Positions 9,640 through 20,485 are shown, counted from the stretch's first letter. The stretch is DNA of 64,000 nt from Lepidostoma basale (GCA_022606425.2 JAHDVF020000240.1:1178001-1242000), one strand, 5' to 3'. The notes: a model not told the origin generated them from the letters alone. Translations and numbers: made by a program.

Positions 9640-9775
9640 CTGGAAGTTTTATTATAATCAATGGGAATGACATGTTTCTCCTTTCTAAGACATTATCAAA
9701 TGTTGTCACTTAAACTTTATAAACATTTTATAATAGCTTAGAATGGCGAAACATGAGATTTATTGTTACTGTAAA
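9640..9775. mobile_element. Degenerate foldback, cttctag class
   Basis: AAAACGTCTGTTTTCTGG, GAAGTTTTATTATAATC and GACATGTTTC form a left arm; GCTTAGAATGGCGAAACATG is the remains of the right arm. Confidence 0.6.
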
Positions 9776-9888
9776 TGTAAACTCCCTATTAAATAATTAA
9801 TACGATTGAAACAGTGTGTTTTCTAGAAGTTTTATTTTATTGTTATTTATGTGAATGACATGTTTTTCCTGTCTATGGCATAGGCGAA

Positions 9889-10252
9889 ACATGTCATGCA
9901 CATGAATTATAATAAAACTTCTATAAAACAATAATTTTCATTCGTATTAATTATTTGTGAAACGTGTCATTCACATAAATTATAATAAAACTTATATAAA
10001 ACAATTGTTTTCATTCGTATTTATTATTTGTGAAACATGTTATTCACATAAATTAAAATGACCCTTCTATAAAACACGCGTTTTCATTCGTATTAATTAT
10101 TTGTGAAACATGTCATTCACATAAATTATAATAAAACTTCTATAAAACAATCGTTTTCATTCGTTTTAATTATTTGTGAAACATGTCATTCAAATAATAT
10201 AATAAAAATTCTATAAAACAGCCATTTTCATTCGTATTAATTATCTAATATG
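9889..10252 (+). repeat. Tandem array of ~73-bp units with ribozyme-like half sites
   Basis: Five head-to-tail units of about 73 bp. Each begins GTGAAACATGTCATTCACAT (variants) and ends TTTTCATTCGTATTAATTAT. The unit equals one half of the cttctag foldback arm. It keeps the GAAACATGTC half of the hammerhead-like motif but lacks CTGANGA. Units differ by several substitutions, so the array is not recent. Confidence 0.8.
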
Positions 10253-10559
10253 GAGTTTAACAACACCGTTCAAGAAATAATAAATAAACTGACAGTAGAT
10301 AATCAAACTCTTAAATTCACATGTCTTCTTTTGTTTCCCCTCGTTTTTAATATACAAGTATTTATAGATGGTGTAATGATTAGTTGGTTATTAAGTTATA
10401 TACGTACGTGCATAACTTTAACAAATAATCTATTGATTTAAAAAATGTTTTCAATTAATATGTGTGACATTAAAAGGGTCATAACAATAGTTCAATTTGT
10501 TAAATTAGAATTATGTGTAGTTTAATGAATTGGATATTATAACTGTAGTTGTGATAACC

Positions 10560-10989
10560 TCGGAGTGATAGTGTGGTTGATGGGAACAGTCGGGGTTCAG
10601 CTGTCGTACGGTGTGTGATCTGCAATTCTAGTGTTTTATATATTGTTTCTGTTGCGGTCAGAGGCCCTACCCGAGCGCCCTATCCGGGGTAATGTGATCG
10701 GATGAAGATGGAGTTGGTCACTCGTGTCGAGGAGAGAATTCAATTCCGCAGGCGCCGGTTAACGGGTATTTTATTATCATTTCATATTGGTTTCGTAATT
10801 CTCCTCTCCCACATTTCCAAAACTTTTATTTCTATTTTCAAATATATCCTCTCATATCTAGTTATTGTTCCATAGTACCTACCTATCGTTGTTATTTGAG
10901 TAATTTTATTTGTCTCGTATAATAGTATTATAATTTGTGTAATTGTAGTTTGAAAAGTTATATCGTTTTTTTTTGTATTTTATTAAAAC
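10560..10989. other. GC-richer patch, possible host 5' region
   Basis: 10560-10770 is richer in GC than its neighbours and contains no repeat seen elsewhere in the window. The remainder to 10989 is AT-rich. Confidence 0.3.
10702..10875 (+). CDS. Small ORF, possible first coding exon, function unknown
   Basis: ATGAAGATGGAG opens a 57-codon frame starting MKMELVTRVEERIQFRRRRL. The basic N-terminal part lies in GC-rich DNA, and the second half becomes hydrophobic where AT content rises. A possible donor GG|GTATTT follows codon 21, so the real exon could end there. No domain is recognised, and a chance ORF is as likely as a host exon. Confidence 0.15.
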   Translation: MKMELVTRVEERIQFRRRRLTGILLSFHIGFVILLSHISKTFISIFKYILSYLVIVP

Positions 10990-11297
10990 GGACGTAAAAC
11001 AATTAACTGCTAATTTAAAAAAAAATGTGAATACGTGGAACAAAAATTAAATGGACAATATGTGCACCATCATTGTATTTATATTATTTGTTTTAGATTT
11101 ATTTTGTGGATGTTTGACGATCGAAGTGTGCGCGGTAGATGCCTATTGGTAGCGATGACGTTCGCAACCCATCACACCTCGTCTCCCGCGGGGTGAAAAG
11201 AGAAGGATGGAGTGCCGCATCGGTTAAAGTGTGACAGTCCATTCTTTCTGCCTACCCTTTCGGGGATACGGCGTGATGGTTAGTTAGTTAGTTAGAC
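10990..11297 (+). mobile_element. Non-autonomous retroposon with LINE A tail
   Basis: Extends further 5' than the 9040 copy: it includes GTGAATACGTGGAACA and GACAATATGTGCACCATC, seen also at about 28050-28120, then the GATCGAAGTGTGCGCGG body and the tail GTGATGGTTAGTTAGTTAGT. Confidence 0.7.
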
Positions 11298-11317
11298 GTA
11301 AATCAAATCATATATCA

Positions 11318-11415
11318 GGGTGGGGGAGTTGTTCCGGCTATCACAGGGCAGATATGTCTATGCCAGGGTGATAGCCGACGTCGGGCGGACCTGAATTGGC
11401 ACTCAAAGAAGAAGA
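11318..11415 (+). pseudogene. LINE family D-like 3' end
   Basis: The plus strand reads ELFRLSQGRYVYARVIADVGRT followed by a stop and a GAAGAAGAA tail. It corresponds to LFRAAQDRDRFAEVIANFGGT of the copy at 11440-11835. Only the last ~25 codons remain. Confidence 0.6.
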
Positions 11416-11439
11416 AATCAAATCTCACTGAATGGTGGT

Positions 11440-11835
11440 CTAGGGAAAATAATCTTGGCTCCTGATCTAAGGGACTTAGATTCAAGTCTCGACATAATCT
11501 GCTTCTTCAAGTGCCCTGTCGGGTCCCCCCAAAGTTGGCGATCACCTCGGCGAACCTGTCCCTGTCCTGCGCCGCTCAGAACAGCTCCTCCTCACTTCGG
11601 ATACCGGTCCACTCCCTCACGTTTCGCAGCCAGGACATTTGTCTCCTTCCGGGCCCACGGCGTCCCTCAATTTTCCCCTCCAATATCAGTTGGAGAAGGT
11701 GGTACTTTTCCCCACGCAGTATATGACCCAGATGTGAGATCTTTCGAACCTTGATAGTTGATAACACTCGACATAATAATGAACATTTTTCTGCCCACAA
11801 TGGAGATTTTATAATAAATTCTAATACCATTAATT
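11440..11835 (-). pseudogene. LINE family D C-terminal fragment
   Basis: The minus frame contains RKISHLGHILRGEKYHLLQL, ILEGKIEGRRGPGRRQ, SWLRNVREWTGIRSEEELF and AAQDRDRFAEVIANFGGT. It is the tail of a LINE polymerase, downstream of the active-site palm. The frame is open for at least 84 codons, better kept than the other D copies, but 5' truncated. Confidence 0.8.
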
Positions 11836-12004
11836 TAAATCCTTGGTGTTAGTATTAAAAACCAAAAATTACGCCATCAATACCGTTAGATTTATGGTAT
11901 ATTTTCTGAAAACTGGAAATATGTTTTTCTAGTTTTAATACTATTTTATTCTACTGTTGAGAGTGGGCATAACAATGTTTTATTAATAAATAGTTTGAAA
12001 AATG

Positions 12005-12545
12005 AAATTCCACAGTGTTAACGCATTAAGTTATATTTTGATAGAGCGTTTAAAAAATTAATTAAAGCGCTATTTATTTCTTCTATGTTCGCTATACTTT
12101 GTATTGTAGATGTTTTATTTGTCTTTTTTTTAATATACTTTGTATATACAACACTAACTTTAAAAAAAATTACATATCGGATATGTTTCGGACAACCGGC
12201 CCTTCCTCAGTGATATTATAAATATACGTATTTAAAATATTATGAAATTAAAATATTATAAAATAAACAATTTTATAATATTTTAAATATGTATCTTTAT
12301 GTAGTGGTCACGATACAGGCCATGCCTAGTGTGACAACTACAGTCCATAAACTTTTTTGGCAAATTGTAAAATAAAACATGTAAAATAAAATAAAAAAAA
12401 TAAAATAAAAAATAATACCACTGAGGAAGAACCGGTTGTCCGAAACATGTCTTATATAAAATTAGATTTTTTTAAAGTTAGTGTTGTATATACAAAGTAT
12501 ATAAAAAAGAAAAAGACAAATAACACTATTTATTTCATTAATTTA
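12005..12545. mobile_element. Foldback, gttgtcc class, with two ribozyme-like arms
   Basis: Arms 12110-12225 and 12418-12540 share TTGTATATACAACACTAACT, ACATATCGGATATGTTTCGG and ACAACCGG with complements. Cores are CTGAGGA on both strands with an extra A, then GGGC/GTCC (left) and GAAC/GTCC (right), GAAA and CATGTC (CATATC on the left). The flanking module TTCCACAGTGTTAACGC at 12010 recurs near 45610, 56960 and 59710. Solo arms are at 26735-26835 and 32555-32700. Confidence 0.75.
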
Positions 12546-13039
12546 GTTTAATTATTTAATGTAGTTTAACTTAATTATTGTATCAATAAAACTCAATATA
12601 TGCGGTTTATGCTTTAATTTGATTAAAAAACTTATTGATGGTAATTTGAATATATATTTATTTGACGAAGTCTCATATCATTGCTCAGACAAGAGACGAT
12701 GAATGTTGTTTAATCGATTTTTATATTTTTAAATGTACTTTCATAGAAACCAATACTTTGTGGTATAGTGGTTATATTTAACTTAATTCTAATGTGTATC
12801 TTTAAAAGCTAGTGCTTTATGCCTACTATAATATTTTAAATTATATATATATACGTTTATATGTAAATATATATTTTTTACTCTAGATATGCTAAGATAT
12901 AGTTTTGTTTCTATTAATACATATTTTTAGTTAGTCTTTTATGCTTGTTTTTTGGATAATTTAAATTAGCAAATGCGTATTTATATATTAATGTAATTAA
13001 ATAATTTTTAGGCGTTTATATTTTTGGTTGATTATCGAT
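12546..13039. other. AT-rich spacer
   Basis: Contains an (AT)n stretch near 12845-12855. Nothing else recognised. Confidence 0.4.
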
Positions 13040-13130
13040 CAATAAGCCAGCCTGGTGGCAAAGTATAAGCAAACTGATCGCTGTCGAAATATAAACAAAA
13101 GTGAAAGACGTTATCAAAAGGATCATTTTG
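13040..13130 (+). mobile_element. Fragment of ccggt-class foldback arm
   Basis: CCAGCCTGGTGGCAAAG, then GATCGCTGTCGAAATA and AACAAAAGTG match the right arm of 6191-6362 with a decayed centre. Confidence 0.5.
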
Positions 13131-13137
13131 TGTAGTA

Positions 13138-13421
13138 AAGGCCGTGCCACACTGTTTGAAACAAGCTCTCCACAGGGGTGACCTTGGTGGAGAGCTGTGG
13201 AGCCCACGGTTGGTGTAGCGTCCACATACTGTTGTAAACAAGCTCTTCACATGTGGAATGCGTGTTTATAAACGGTGGATCCACACGCATACTATGCGCG
13301 TCCGTCCACAAAATTTGTTGAAGGTCAAACGAATTTTGGTTTCAAACAAGTGTCTACATAGTTTTAAACCGCCGGTGGAGACCGATGTGGAGAGCTTGTT
13401 TAAAACAGTGTGGCACGGCTT
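13138..13421. mobile_element. PIF/Harbinger-like MITE
   Basis: Inverted ends AAGGCCGTGCCACACTGTTT and ACAGTGTGGCACGGCTT; inner sequence continues complementary around AAGCTCTCCACA. A second element with GGGCCACACTGTG ends is at 26004-26309. Superfamily is inferred from TIR style and a likely 3-bp TWA target. Confidence 0.6.
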
Positions 13422-13569
13422 TTATTATTTAAAATGAACTGCCATCAAGAGGTTTAATAAAATCGTTCGATTTTTCTATCAAGCTTGTTCATATGAGAGT
13501 AAAAGCAAATTGCGCTATTTGTCGCAAAGAAAGTATTTTAATTCGTGCACGTGCAAGCTTGGTGGATCC

Positions 13570-14112
13570 AACTAAGAAGCCGAGATCGAACGTAGACGGG
13601 GTCTTGCATGGGCTGCTTTCGGCAAACTGTCCTATATCCTTTAGTTCAAAAGATTCGCGAACCACCTGAAGAAAAATATATTTGACATGTGCAGCCTCCC
13701 AGTACTGACATTCGAGCTGGAATCAGTTACGTTCACAAGATAACAATACAGAAACTCCAAGTGACCCAGCGGGCAATGGAGAGGAGGATGTTAAACATCA
13801 TTCTGCGAGACAGGAAGCGAAATTAATGGATCAGAGAAAGTACCAAAGTCGACATAGTATGCAAAATAGCCTCGTTGAAGTGGAGTTTGGCCGGCCATAT
13901 CGCGAGGACAATGGATGATCGGTGGACAAGACGCACCCTGGAGTGGCGACCGAGAAGCGGCCATAGAAATCCTGATGCCAGATGGTCTGATGACATCAAG
14001 AGAGTGGCAGGAGGTCAAGGCACAGAGCGGCGAGAGATAGAGAGTTGTGGAAGTCGGGAAAGGAGGCCTACGTTCAGCACTGGACGACTAAAGGCCGATG
14101 ATGATGATTTGT
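13570..14112 (+). pseudogene. LINE family C C-terminal fragment
   Basis: Frames give KLQVTQRAMERRMLNI, IASLKWSLAGHIARTMDDRW, RRTLEWRPRSGHRNPDARW and DDIKRVAGGQG, ending at a GATGATGAT tail. The polymerase upstream part (about 13570-13750) is frameshifted and stop-laden. It is related to 20090-20372, 27280-27485, 38620-38945, 52440-52695 and 53936-54232. Confidence 0.8.
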
Positions 14113-14438
14113 GAGTAAAATTCGCTATTATTATGGCGAACAACTATTGTATATTTCGTTGTTTAGTATTCTATGGGTTAAGGGTTGGATTAGATCTAAA
14201 CCGTAATTTCTTTGCCTATTGGTATTTTAAAGTGATGGTTTGTTAAATGCCCGGAAGGCGGATGTTCGCCGCAAAATATAGGTCGCGCCTTTTCATAAAT
14301 CGCGTTATCAGCTTTATGGAACTGGTATTTCCTAAAGGGCAGCCGCAGTGTAATGTACTCAAATAATATTTTCCTCTCCATTAACCAGATATTTCTGTAT
14401 TTCCTTCAAGTTTTATGAACTAGAACTCGAAATTCGCC
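14113..14438. other. Unassigned spacer
   Basis: No clear feature. A 61-codon minus frame at 14196-14381 lacks recognisable motifs. Confidence 0.35.
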
Positions 14439-15112
14439 CTTAAGGGGTTAGGGGCAGTCAGAGATATGAAAAAACAAGTGTTTTAATTTTTTGTCAGTTA
14501 TTAAATTTATTTTATAAAATCAACATTATTAAATTGTTATAATATGTTTTAACTTGATTTGACCAAGTTTTGAAGAAAAAAAATATATAAATTATATATG
14601 AAGTTATCGCCATATTTGTTGGACCCTGTTCCATAAGTGATGCTTTGCGGTGACCATTATAATTTCTTACAGGTTCATCTAAAATCATTCAAATAAAAAA
14701 TATTTAAATAGTTTGTAAGCTTTTTTTTTTAAATAAACAAAATAATAAATAGATTTTCAAGGAAAAATGCAACAGTTATTAATTTATTAATGCAATATTT
14801 AAAAAAAAATAGAAGATTTCAAAAAGAAAAAAATCCTCCCATCAGGCACTAGATTAACTATTAAAATAATATATTTTTATTTGATGAGCCTGTAAGAAGT
14901 AATAATGGTCACCGCATTATGGAACAGGGAGCAGATATGGCGATAACTTCATATATAATTTATATGTTTTTTTCAACTTTGGGTAAAATCAGGTTGAAAC
15001 AAAATATAATAATTTTATATTGTTGGTTTTATGAAATAAATTAAATTACTGACAAAAAAATTATTGAAAATTCTTGTTATTTACATACCCCTGACTGCCC
15101 CTAACCCCTTAA
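14439..15112. mobile_element. Long foldback DNA element, ~230-bp inverted arms
   Basis: Ends CTTAAGGGGTTAGGGGCAGT and its complement at 15085-15112. Arms (14439-14690 / 14870-15112) also share AACTTCATATATAATTTATA and GGACCCTGTTCCATAA-like sequence. The centre is AT-rich without an ORF. A second, insertion-laden copy occupies about 47085-48550. Confidence 0.8.
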
Positions 15113-15199
15113 GAATATCTAGTATCAATAGTTTTGAGTATATGAGTTTGTCCATTTAGGTGGCTAGTTCAAAGCGGATGGCCGTAACGTCGAAAGAAG

Positions 15200-15590
15200 G
15201 GTTGGTGCGGGTAATAAAGCGAATGGAGCTTTAAAAACTATTATTGGAAACATAAAAATATCAATGAAAACAAAAATCCTTCTTCGAAAGTTCACAAAGA
15301 AGTTTTAGTATCAACCCTGATGTATGGAATTGAAGCATGGAACTGGCAGAAAAAGGATGAAAAAGGATCACCGCTTTGGTTTTGACATATGGAACGCATG
15401 GATGAAGAAAGAATGGTTTAAAAAGTATACATAAACGATGTGAATGGAGTACGGAGTCGTGGGTGACTGAAGAATGGCTAAATTTATATGAAAATGAAGG
15501 CATGACCAAATTAATCAAAATTTAAAGGTCGACCATGTCAGAAGTCGGAAGAATGGACTCGCTGTTTGAATGTAAAAGTGGGACGGTCTA
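15200..15590 (+). pseudogene. Decayed LINE family A fragment
   Basis: Pieces of LMYGIEAWNWQKKDE, HMERMDEERMV and HDQINQNLKVDHVRS are readable in three frames with small deletions between them. No GTTA tail remains. Confidence 0.65.
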
Positions 15591-15689
15591 ATCTCTGCCT
15601 AACACATCGGTCTTCACATCGGAGAGACATCTCCAGGCGTAAATTAGTACTGTATGATTTGCAGAGCCTTTCACAGTGCATAAATAAAG

Positions 15690-15975
15690 ATTTTCTGCTT
15701 AATGCTTCCCATTCTTAATGGATGGCGCTAGTGTAGATTGAACTAAAAAATGTAAAGATAAGCGTGGGATTCTAGCATATATACAAGTTCCAAAAAATTA
15801 TCAGATGTGGTGGTCATAAGAAGGGCGGAATGGGGAATGTTGTTAAACATAAAGCGATCGCTCAACCCAACCAATGACAGGTCATGAGTCCTGTAAGCGC
15901 CTCGGCCACCATATTCTGTTCCCAGAAAAACAATTTACATCTTCGTCTCTATTGAGATACAATTAATCTTTATAA
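15690..15975. mobile_element. Family F foldback, right half
   Basis: Shares ATATACAAGTTCCAAAAA, GAATGGGGAATGTTGTTA, CCCAACCAATGACAGGTCAT and CTTCGTCTCTATTGAGATAC with 33960-34260, 48840-49165 and 54745-55112. The left arm is missing. Confidence 0.65.
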
Positions 15976-15978
15976 TTA

Positions 15979-16483
15979 AATAACTAACTAACTAACCATC
16001 ACGCCGTCTCCCCGGTGGGGTAGGCAGAAAGAATGGAACGCCACACTGTTCTGTCCTGACATGCTTCTCTCGCTTCCTCTGTATTCATACATCTTGTCAT
16101 GCACGCACGTCGATTTCTGCGACTCCTCACGTGACCGACATTCAATATTTGATTGATTTGATCGTGCCACGTTTTCCTCGGCCTTCCTCTATTTCTAGCT
16201 CCGTTCACGCCGTTTACATATACCTTCTTTACCATTCTGTCTTCACTCTTTCTTTCCATGTGTTCAAACCATCTTAATGACACTTTCCTTATTTTGTTCA
16301 TAACACTTTCATTCGCACCGCATTCACTTCTTATACTTTCATTTGACACTCTATCATATACAGATTTGCCACACATTCGTCTTAGATATCTCATTTCTAC
16401 TGCATTTATTTTACTTTCATCCTTCTTTTGCCAGTTCCATGCTTCACTTCCATACATAAGGGTCGGCACAAGAACACCATTGA
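15979..16483 (-). pseudogene. LINE family A C-terminal fragment
   Basis: Open minus frame of 156 codons: PTLMYGSEAWNWQKKDESKI, NAVEMRYLRRMCGKSVYDRV, NKIRKVSLRWFEHMERKSED, RNRGRPRKTWHDQINQILNV, then VWRSILSAYPTGET before the stop and the (TAAC)n, i.e. (GTTA)n, tail. This is the longest uninterrupted family A tail here. It lies downstream of YADD, which is absent because of 5' truncation. Confidence 0.85.
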
Positions 16484-16869
16484 TTAAATAAAGAAACCTG
16501 GAATCCCTGGTTTGGGTGTAGCCGAATCAAATGCATTGGTATTTTGTGTTTATGTATTATTTGGTTCAAGAGCGGTAATATCATTTATGAAAATAACAAT
16601 TATCTTCAACTCTTGGCACACGAACAGATTTCACGGGACGGAGATATATAATTTTCGGAACAGAACCGCTTATTACAGGATCAAATATTCATATGAAATA
16701 TAAACACAATATCTTCCAAGTCGGCAAGAATACAGTCAAAGTAAAATGTCGATACGTTTAACCAGAGTAATTGAAAAGGTGTTTTAATAACAAAAGTATG
16801 TAGAATACGGGTGTATAATTACTTTTTTAGAACGAATAAATGGGTATTCATGCTAGTAACTAAATAATT

Positions 16870-17190
16870 AATTAACTAACCATCACCCCGTTTTCCCTGA
16901 TGGATAGGCTGAGAGGATGGACCGCCATACCGTTCTGTCCTGACATACCTCTTTGGATTCCTCCACATTCATACATCGTAACATGCACGCTCGTCGATTT
17001 CTCCGACTTTGAATGTGACCGCCTTTCAGTATTTTATTAATTTGGTCATGCCTTGATTTCCTTGGTCTTCCACGGCTTCTCTTGTTTACAGCATTTGAAC
17101 CATTCTTCTCTCGTCCATTCGTTCCGTTTGTCCAAACCATCTCAGGGATGCCTTACATTTCTTCCTTATTTCGTCGTTCGGTATTCTATC
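16870..17190 (-). pseudogene. LINE family A 3' fragment
   Basis: The minus frame has KRSRGRPRKSRHDQINKILK, GGHIQSRRNRRACMLRCMNV and VWRSILSAYPSGKTG, then the tail. The beginning is frameshifted. Confidence 0.75.
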
Positions 17191-17204
17191 ATATATCTTT
17201 TAAT

Positions 17205-17450
17205 TAATATGAATGAAAACGTCTGATTTATTATATTTTACGGGAGTGACATGTTTCACCTTTCTAAAGCATTATCAAATGTATTACAATATGTGACATT
17301 TGATAATGGCTTAGAAAGTGAAGAATGTGTCATTTCCATAAAATATAATGAAATTTCTAGAGAACAGACGTTTTCATTCGTATAAACTTTTTTATAGTGA
17401 TTAAATATCGATTTTCTTGAAAGTTTTATTTTATTTTATGGGACATATTT
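17205..17450. mobile_element. Foldback, cttctag class
   Basis: Arms 17210-17285 and 17300-17385: GAATGAAAACGTCTGATT, GACATGTTTCACCTTTCTAA and complement. A further partial left arm is at 17405-17450. Confidence 0.7.
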
Positions 17451-17790
17451 CGGCTTTAAAATATTCGGTAATGTGTTATAGAGTTTGTATTGTTCATCAA
17501 TAAACATATTTATTTTTCATTTACCAAAAAATACATTTTTTAAATCTCTTTAAGCCTATTCACGCTATTTTGAACGCCATGTAAAAGTCGTGTGAAGGTT
17601 ATCCAGGAATCGAAACCAAAAGTTTTGTCGATTCGCCCTCTTTATTAAAAAAAATATTATAACAACTTTAATTATTTAATGAATTTATGATCTTTAAATA
17701 AAACTAATAATTAAATGCTGCTTTTAAAATAATTAAGCTTTAATTGATGGGCAATTTACATGGTAACTGTCAATTTAACGTAAATATATA

Positions 17791-18282
17791 GGGTGTTTTT
17801 TTTAGAGGTTTGGTTTTTAAACTGGCAACATTGTTTCTACAGACTGTCAATTTGACAGTTGATTTGTAGTCAGTACGTTTTTCACCATGAATAGACTGAC
17901 GTCAGAACAGCGCTTGCAAATTGTGCAAATTTGTTTTGAAAGTCATGGTTCGGTTCGCCAAACTTATCGTGCATTACGTCCATTGTACGGTCGACATAAT
18001 CGTTCATCCGAGCACATTATTCGGAAGACCATGGATTGTTTTCACACCACGTACACTCTAGTGGATAATACGCATCCACAAAGACGACAATTGTCGAAAA
18101 TTAGATTTCACGATTGCGCTTCATTCGAGCTAGCCGTGGCGCTCATATGCCCGAAATCATAATTGAACAATAATGGCATAAAATTTACTTTTAAATAAAG
18201 CCAATATCAAAGACATTAATGTTATTTTCTTGTGTTTTTTTTTCATTTTGAATACGTATTGTATACCTCTAAAAAAACACCC
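17791..18282 (+). mobile_element. Internally deleted mariner-like transposon
   Basis: The 492-bp element is bounded by GGGTGTTTTTTTTAGAGGT and ACCTCTAAAAAAACACCC within TATATA on both sides, consistent with TA target duplication. It encodes only the start and extreme end of a transposase (see 17887-18162). Confidence 0.85.
17887..18162 (+). pseudogene. Deleted mariner/Tc1-type transposase
   Basis: 91-codon frame: MNRLTSEQRLQIVQICFESH, GSVRQTYRALRPLYGRHNRS and EHIIRKTMDCFHTTYTLVDN, the N-terminal helix-turn-helix DNA-binding region of an insect Tc1/mariner-group transposase. It is fused in frame to the last residues ASFELAVALICPKS. The whole DDE catalytic domain (normally about 250 residues) is gone. 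It may still bind its own TIRs but cannot cut. The 5472 copy shares this junction. Confidence 0.8.
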
Positions 18283-18950
18283 TATATAATAGAGCGTTGT
18301 TTTTACATATTATTTATTGTTAAGTGATTTGTTTATTTAAGTTTTGTGACTTATACTGTCAACTAGCAGGTTGATTGTAATAGTTTTGAATGAATTATAC
18401 ATTAGGTACACGTGTAATTTTGTATTTTAACTTCGTACGAACTAATTACCGAGGTTCCTGTAAATACAGTTGACACGATAGCTGTCATTAGAATTTTCCA
18501 CTTGATTCGCTACTCTGAGACAATAATTAAGGGTGGTAATTACGTGTGTGTTTAAGAAAATGATATAGTGTGACCGGATAACATTATAATCGTCGCTTCT
18601 CGAATAAATTAAATACTTTTTTATTTTTAGATTTTGACGAAGTATTTTGTGGAGTATGCTTGATTTAGTGATATGAATAATTAATATTATGGCAGACTAG
18701 TATCGTTACCGACTTCTAACACGAATGTGTAAATATGCACACTCCCCTTGCCTTCTCCCCCTTCCACCCCACCGTCTCCCCTACGGTGGTCGATACTCAA
18801 CCTTGATTTTTTTTAAACATACATATTTGCTCTTATATCGAAATAGTTTACCCAGCGTTTTTCATTGCATATTTAATGTGTTTACTTACCCTTTTAGAGT
18901 TTGACGTTTATCGTTTTATTTATAGATTTTAATATATATCATATTATCTT
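18283..18950. other. AT-rich spacer with a C-rich patch
   Basis: 18740-18785 is pyrimidine/C-rich (CTCCCCTTGCCTTCTCCCCC). No repeat or gene recognised. Confidence 0.4.
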
Positions 18951-18954
18951 TATT

Positions 18955-19830
18955 TTGTATGAAAGACCTGAAAGGGTTGGAAGCAGGTGCAAAAATGAAT
19001 GGTGTGTCAGTAAGCTGTTTGTTGTATGCGGACGACGCTGTGTTTCTTGCAGACAACGAGCATGAACTACAAGCCCTCGTGTCTAGTATGTATGAGGTAT
19101 GCATGCGATACGATTTGATGATGAATGTGAATAAGTCCAAGGTAATGATTTTCGAAAAAGAAGGAAACATGACAGAGAATCTGGAACAAGTGGATGAATT
19201 TGTTTATTTAGGAAGTATGTTTTCAAAAGGATATTGAATGAAGGGTTGGGGCAGGCAACAGAATAAGTACTTAAAGTTGTCATCGCAAACAAAAGCCGAT
19301 CCAAAAAAGCTAAGATGGTAGTGCATAATGGTGTTCTTATGCCGATCTTTATGTATGGAAGTGAAGCACGGAACTGGCAAAAGAAGGATGAAAGTAGAAT
19401 AAATGCAGTAGACATGAGATCTCTAAAACGAATGTGTGGTAAATCTGTATATGATAGAGTGTCAAATGCAAGTATAAGAAGTGAATGCGGTGCTAATGAA
19501 AGTGTTATGAACAAAATAATGAAAGGGTCGTTAAGATGGTTTGGACACATGAAAAGAATGAGTGAAGACAGAATGGTGTAGAAGGTATATGTAAACAACG
19601 TGAACCGAGCTAGAAATAAAGAAAGACCGAAGAAAACGTGGCACGATCAAATCAATCAAATATTAAATATCGATCACGTGAAGAGTCAGAGCAATCGACG
19701 TACGTGTATGACACGATGCATGAATGTAGAAGAAACGAGAGAAATATGTCAGGACAGAACAGTGTGGCATTCCATTCTTTTTGCCTACACCTCCGGGGAG
19801 ACGGTGTGATGGTTAGTTAGTTAGTTATTT
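18955..19830 (+). pseudogene. LINE family A, longest copy, includes YADD
   Basis: The first frame (18959-19237) reads GVSVSCLLYADDAVFLADNE, followed by MMNVNKSKVMIF and FVYLGSMFSKG. YADD is the reverse transcriptase catalytic box. After a stop and frame break it resumes as GVLMPIFMYGSEARNWQKKD and continues to RPKKTWHDQINQILNIDHVK, ending at (GTTA)n by 19830. The endonuclease and most of the fingers/palm are missing. YADD directly followed by this C-terminal module, almost no 3' UTR and a short tandem tail fit RTE-like LINEs; clade is inference. Confidence 0.85.
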
Positions 19831-20089
19831 TTATTTTTTCAATATCTAATGTACGAGTATGTACAATAAACTCCCACTAATTCGGCATATTCTGAATTTC
19901 GGCGATGTTGGATAGCCGAAAGTGACGGATTACCGAGCCCCATCTAAAAAAAGGTGGGAACATAGTGCGTGAGACGAAAATAACAATTAGGGCAGCTAAC
20001 TAATGATTAAATTTTAAATTATTTCATTTCTGTCTGCATTAAAAAAAATACCCTTTTTTGCTGAGAAAAGATTTTTTTATTGTTAACAT
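19831..20089. other. Possible fragment of pogo-like element
   Basis: ACTCCCACTAATTCGGCATA and GGATAGCCGAAAGTGACGGA resemble pogo-group terminal sequences, but no matching second end was found. Confidence 0.25.
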
Positions 20090-20372
20090 CATCATTATCA
20101 TCATTAGCCGTCTGTCATCCACTGCTGAACGTAGGCCTCTCCCAAAGCACGCCACCGCCCCCTATCCATTGCCGCTCCCATCGATCCATGTCCAGCAATC
20201 CTCTTCAGCGGGCAGGGGACGTCCATCTTTGCGGAATCCTGTAGCGGTCTCCACTCCAGAACCCGTCTCCCCCATCGGCCGTCGGTTCTCCGACAGATAT
20301 GGCCAGCCCATCGCCACTTTAGCCCGCCCATCCTCAGAGCCACCTCAGTCACCTTGGTTTGTTGTCGAATAA
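20090..20372 (-). pseudogene. LINE family C C-terminal fragment
   Basis: The minus frame has MTEVALRMGGLKWRWAGHIC, RRTDGRWGRRVLEWRPL, and AMDRGRWRALGEAYVQQW close to its end, then a GATGATGAT tail. It is nearly identical in layout to the plus-strand copy at 53936-54232. Confidence 0.8.
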
Positions 20373-20424
20373 ATTATATACTTAGGAAATTGAAAATAAC
20401 TTTGTTTAATCCACAAAATATTAA

Positions 20425-20485
20425 AAATATATTAAAAAACACAACATGTTTCGAAGGTTACCTCCATCTTCAGGTGTAAAAATAT
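20425..20485 (-). ncRNA. Hammerhead-like motif, gaagatgg class, minus
   Basis: The minus strand has ACAC CTGAAGA, extra T, GGAGG, loop, CCTT (one change), GAAA, ACATGT, then TGTGT. The cleavage C is replaced (TTG for TCG). Confidence 0.45.

Noticed and set aside
9889..10252. CRISPR-like array
   Set aside because: Units are contiguous 73-bp repeats without spacers, and the sequence derives from a foldback arm in eukaryotic DNA.
19083..19598. 171-codon minus ORF
   Set aside because: Antisense shadow of the LINE A copy with YADD on the plus strand. The same antisense pattern recurs at 41409, 56057 and 46804.
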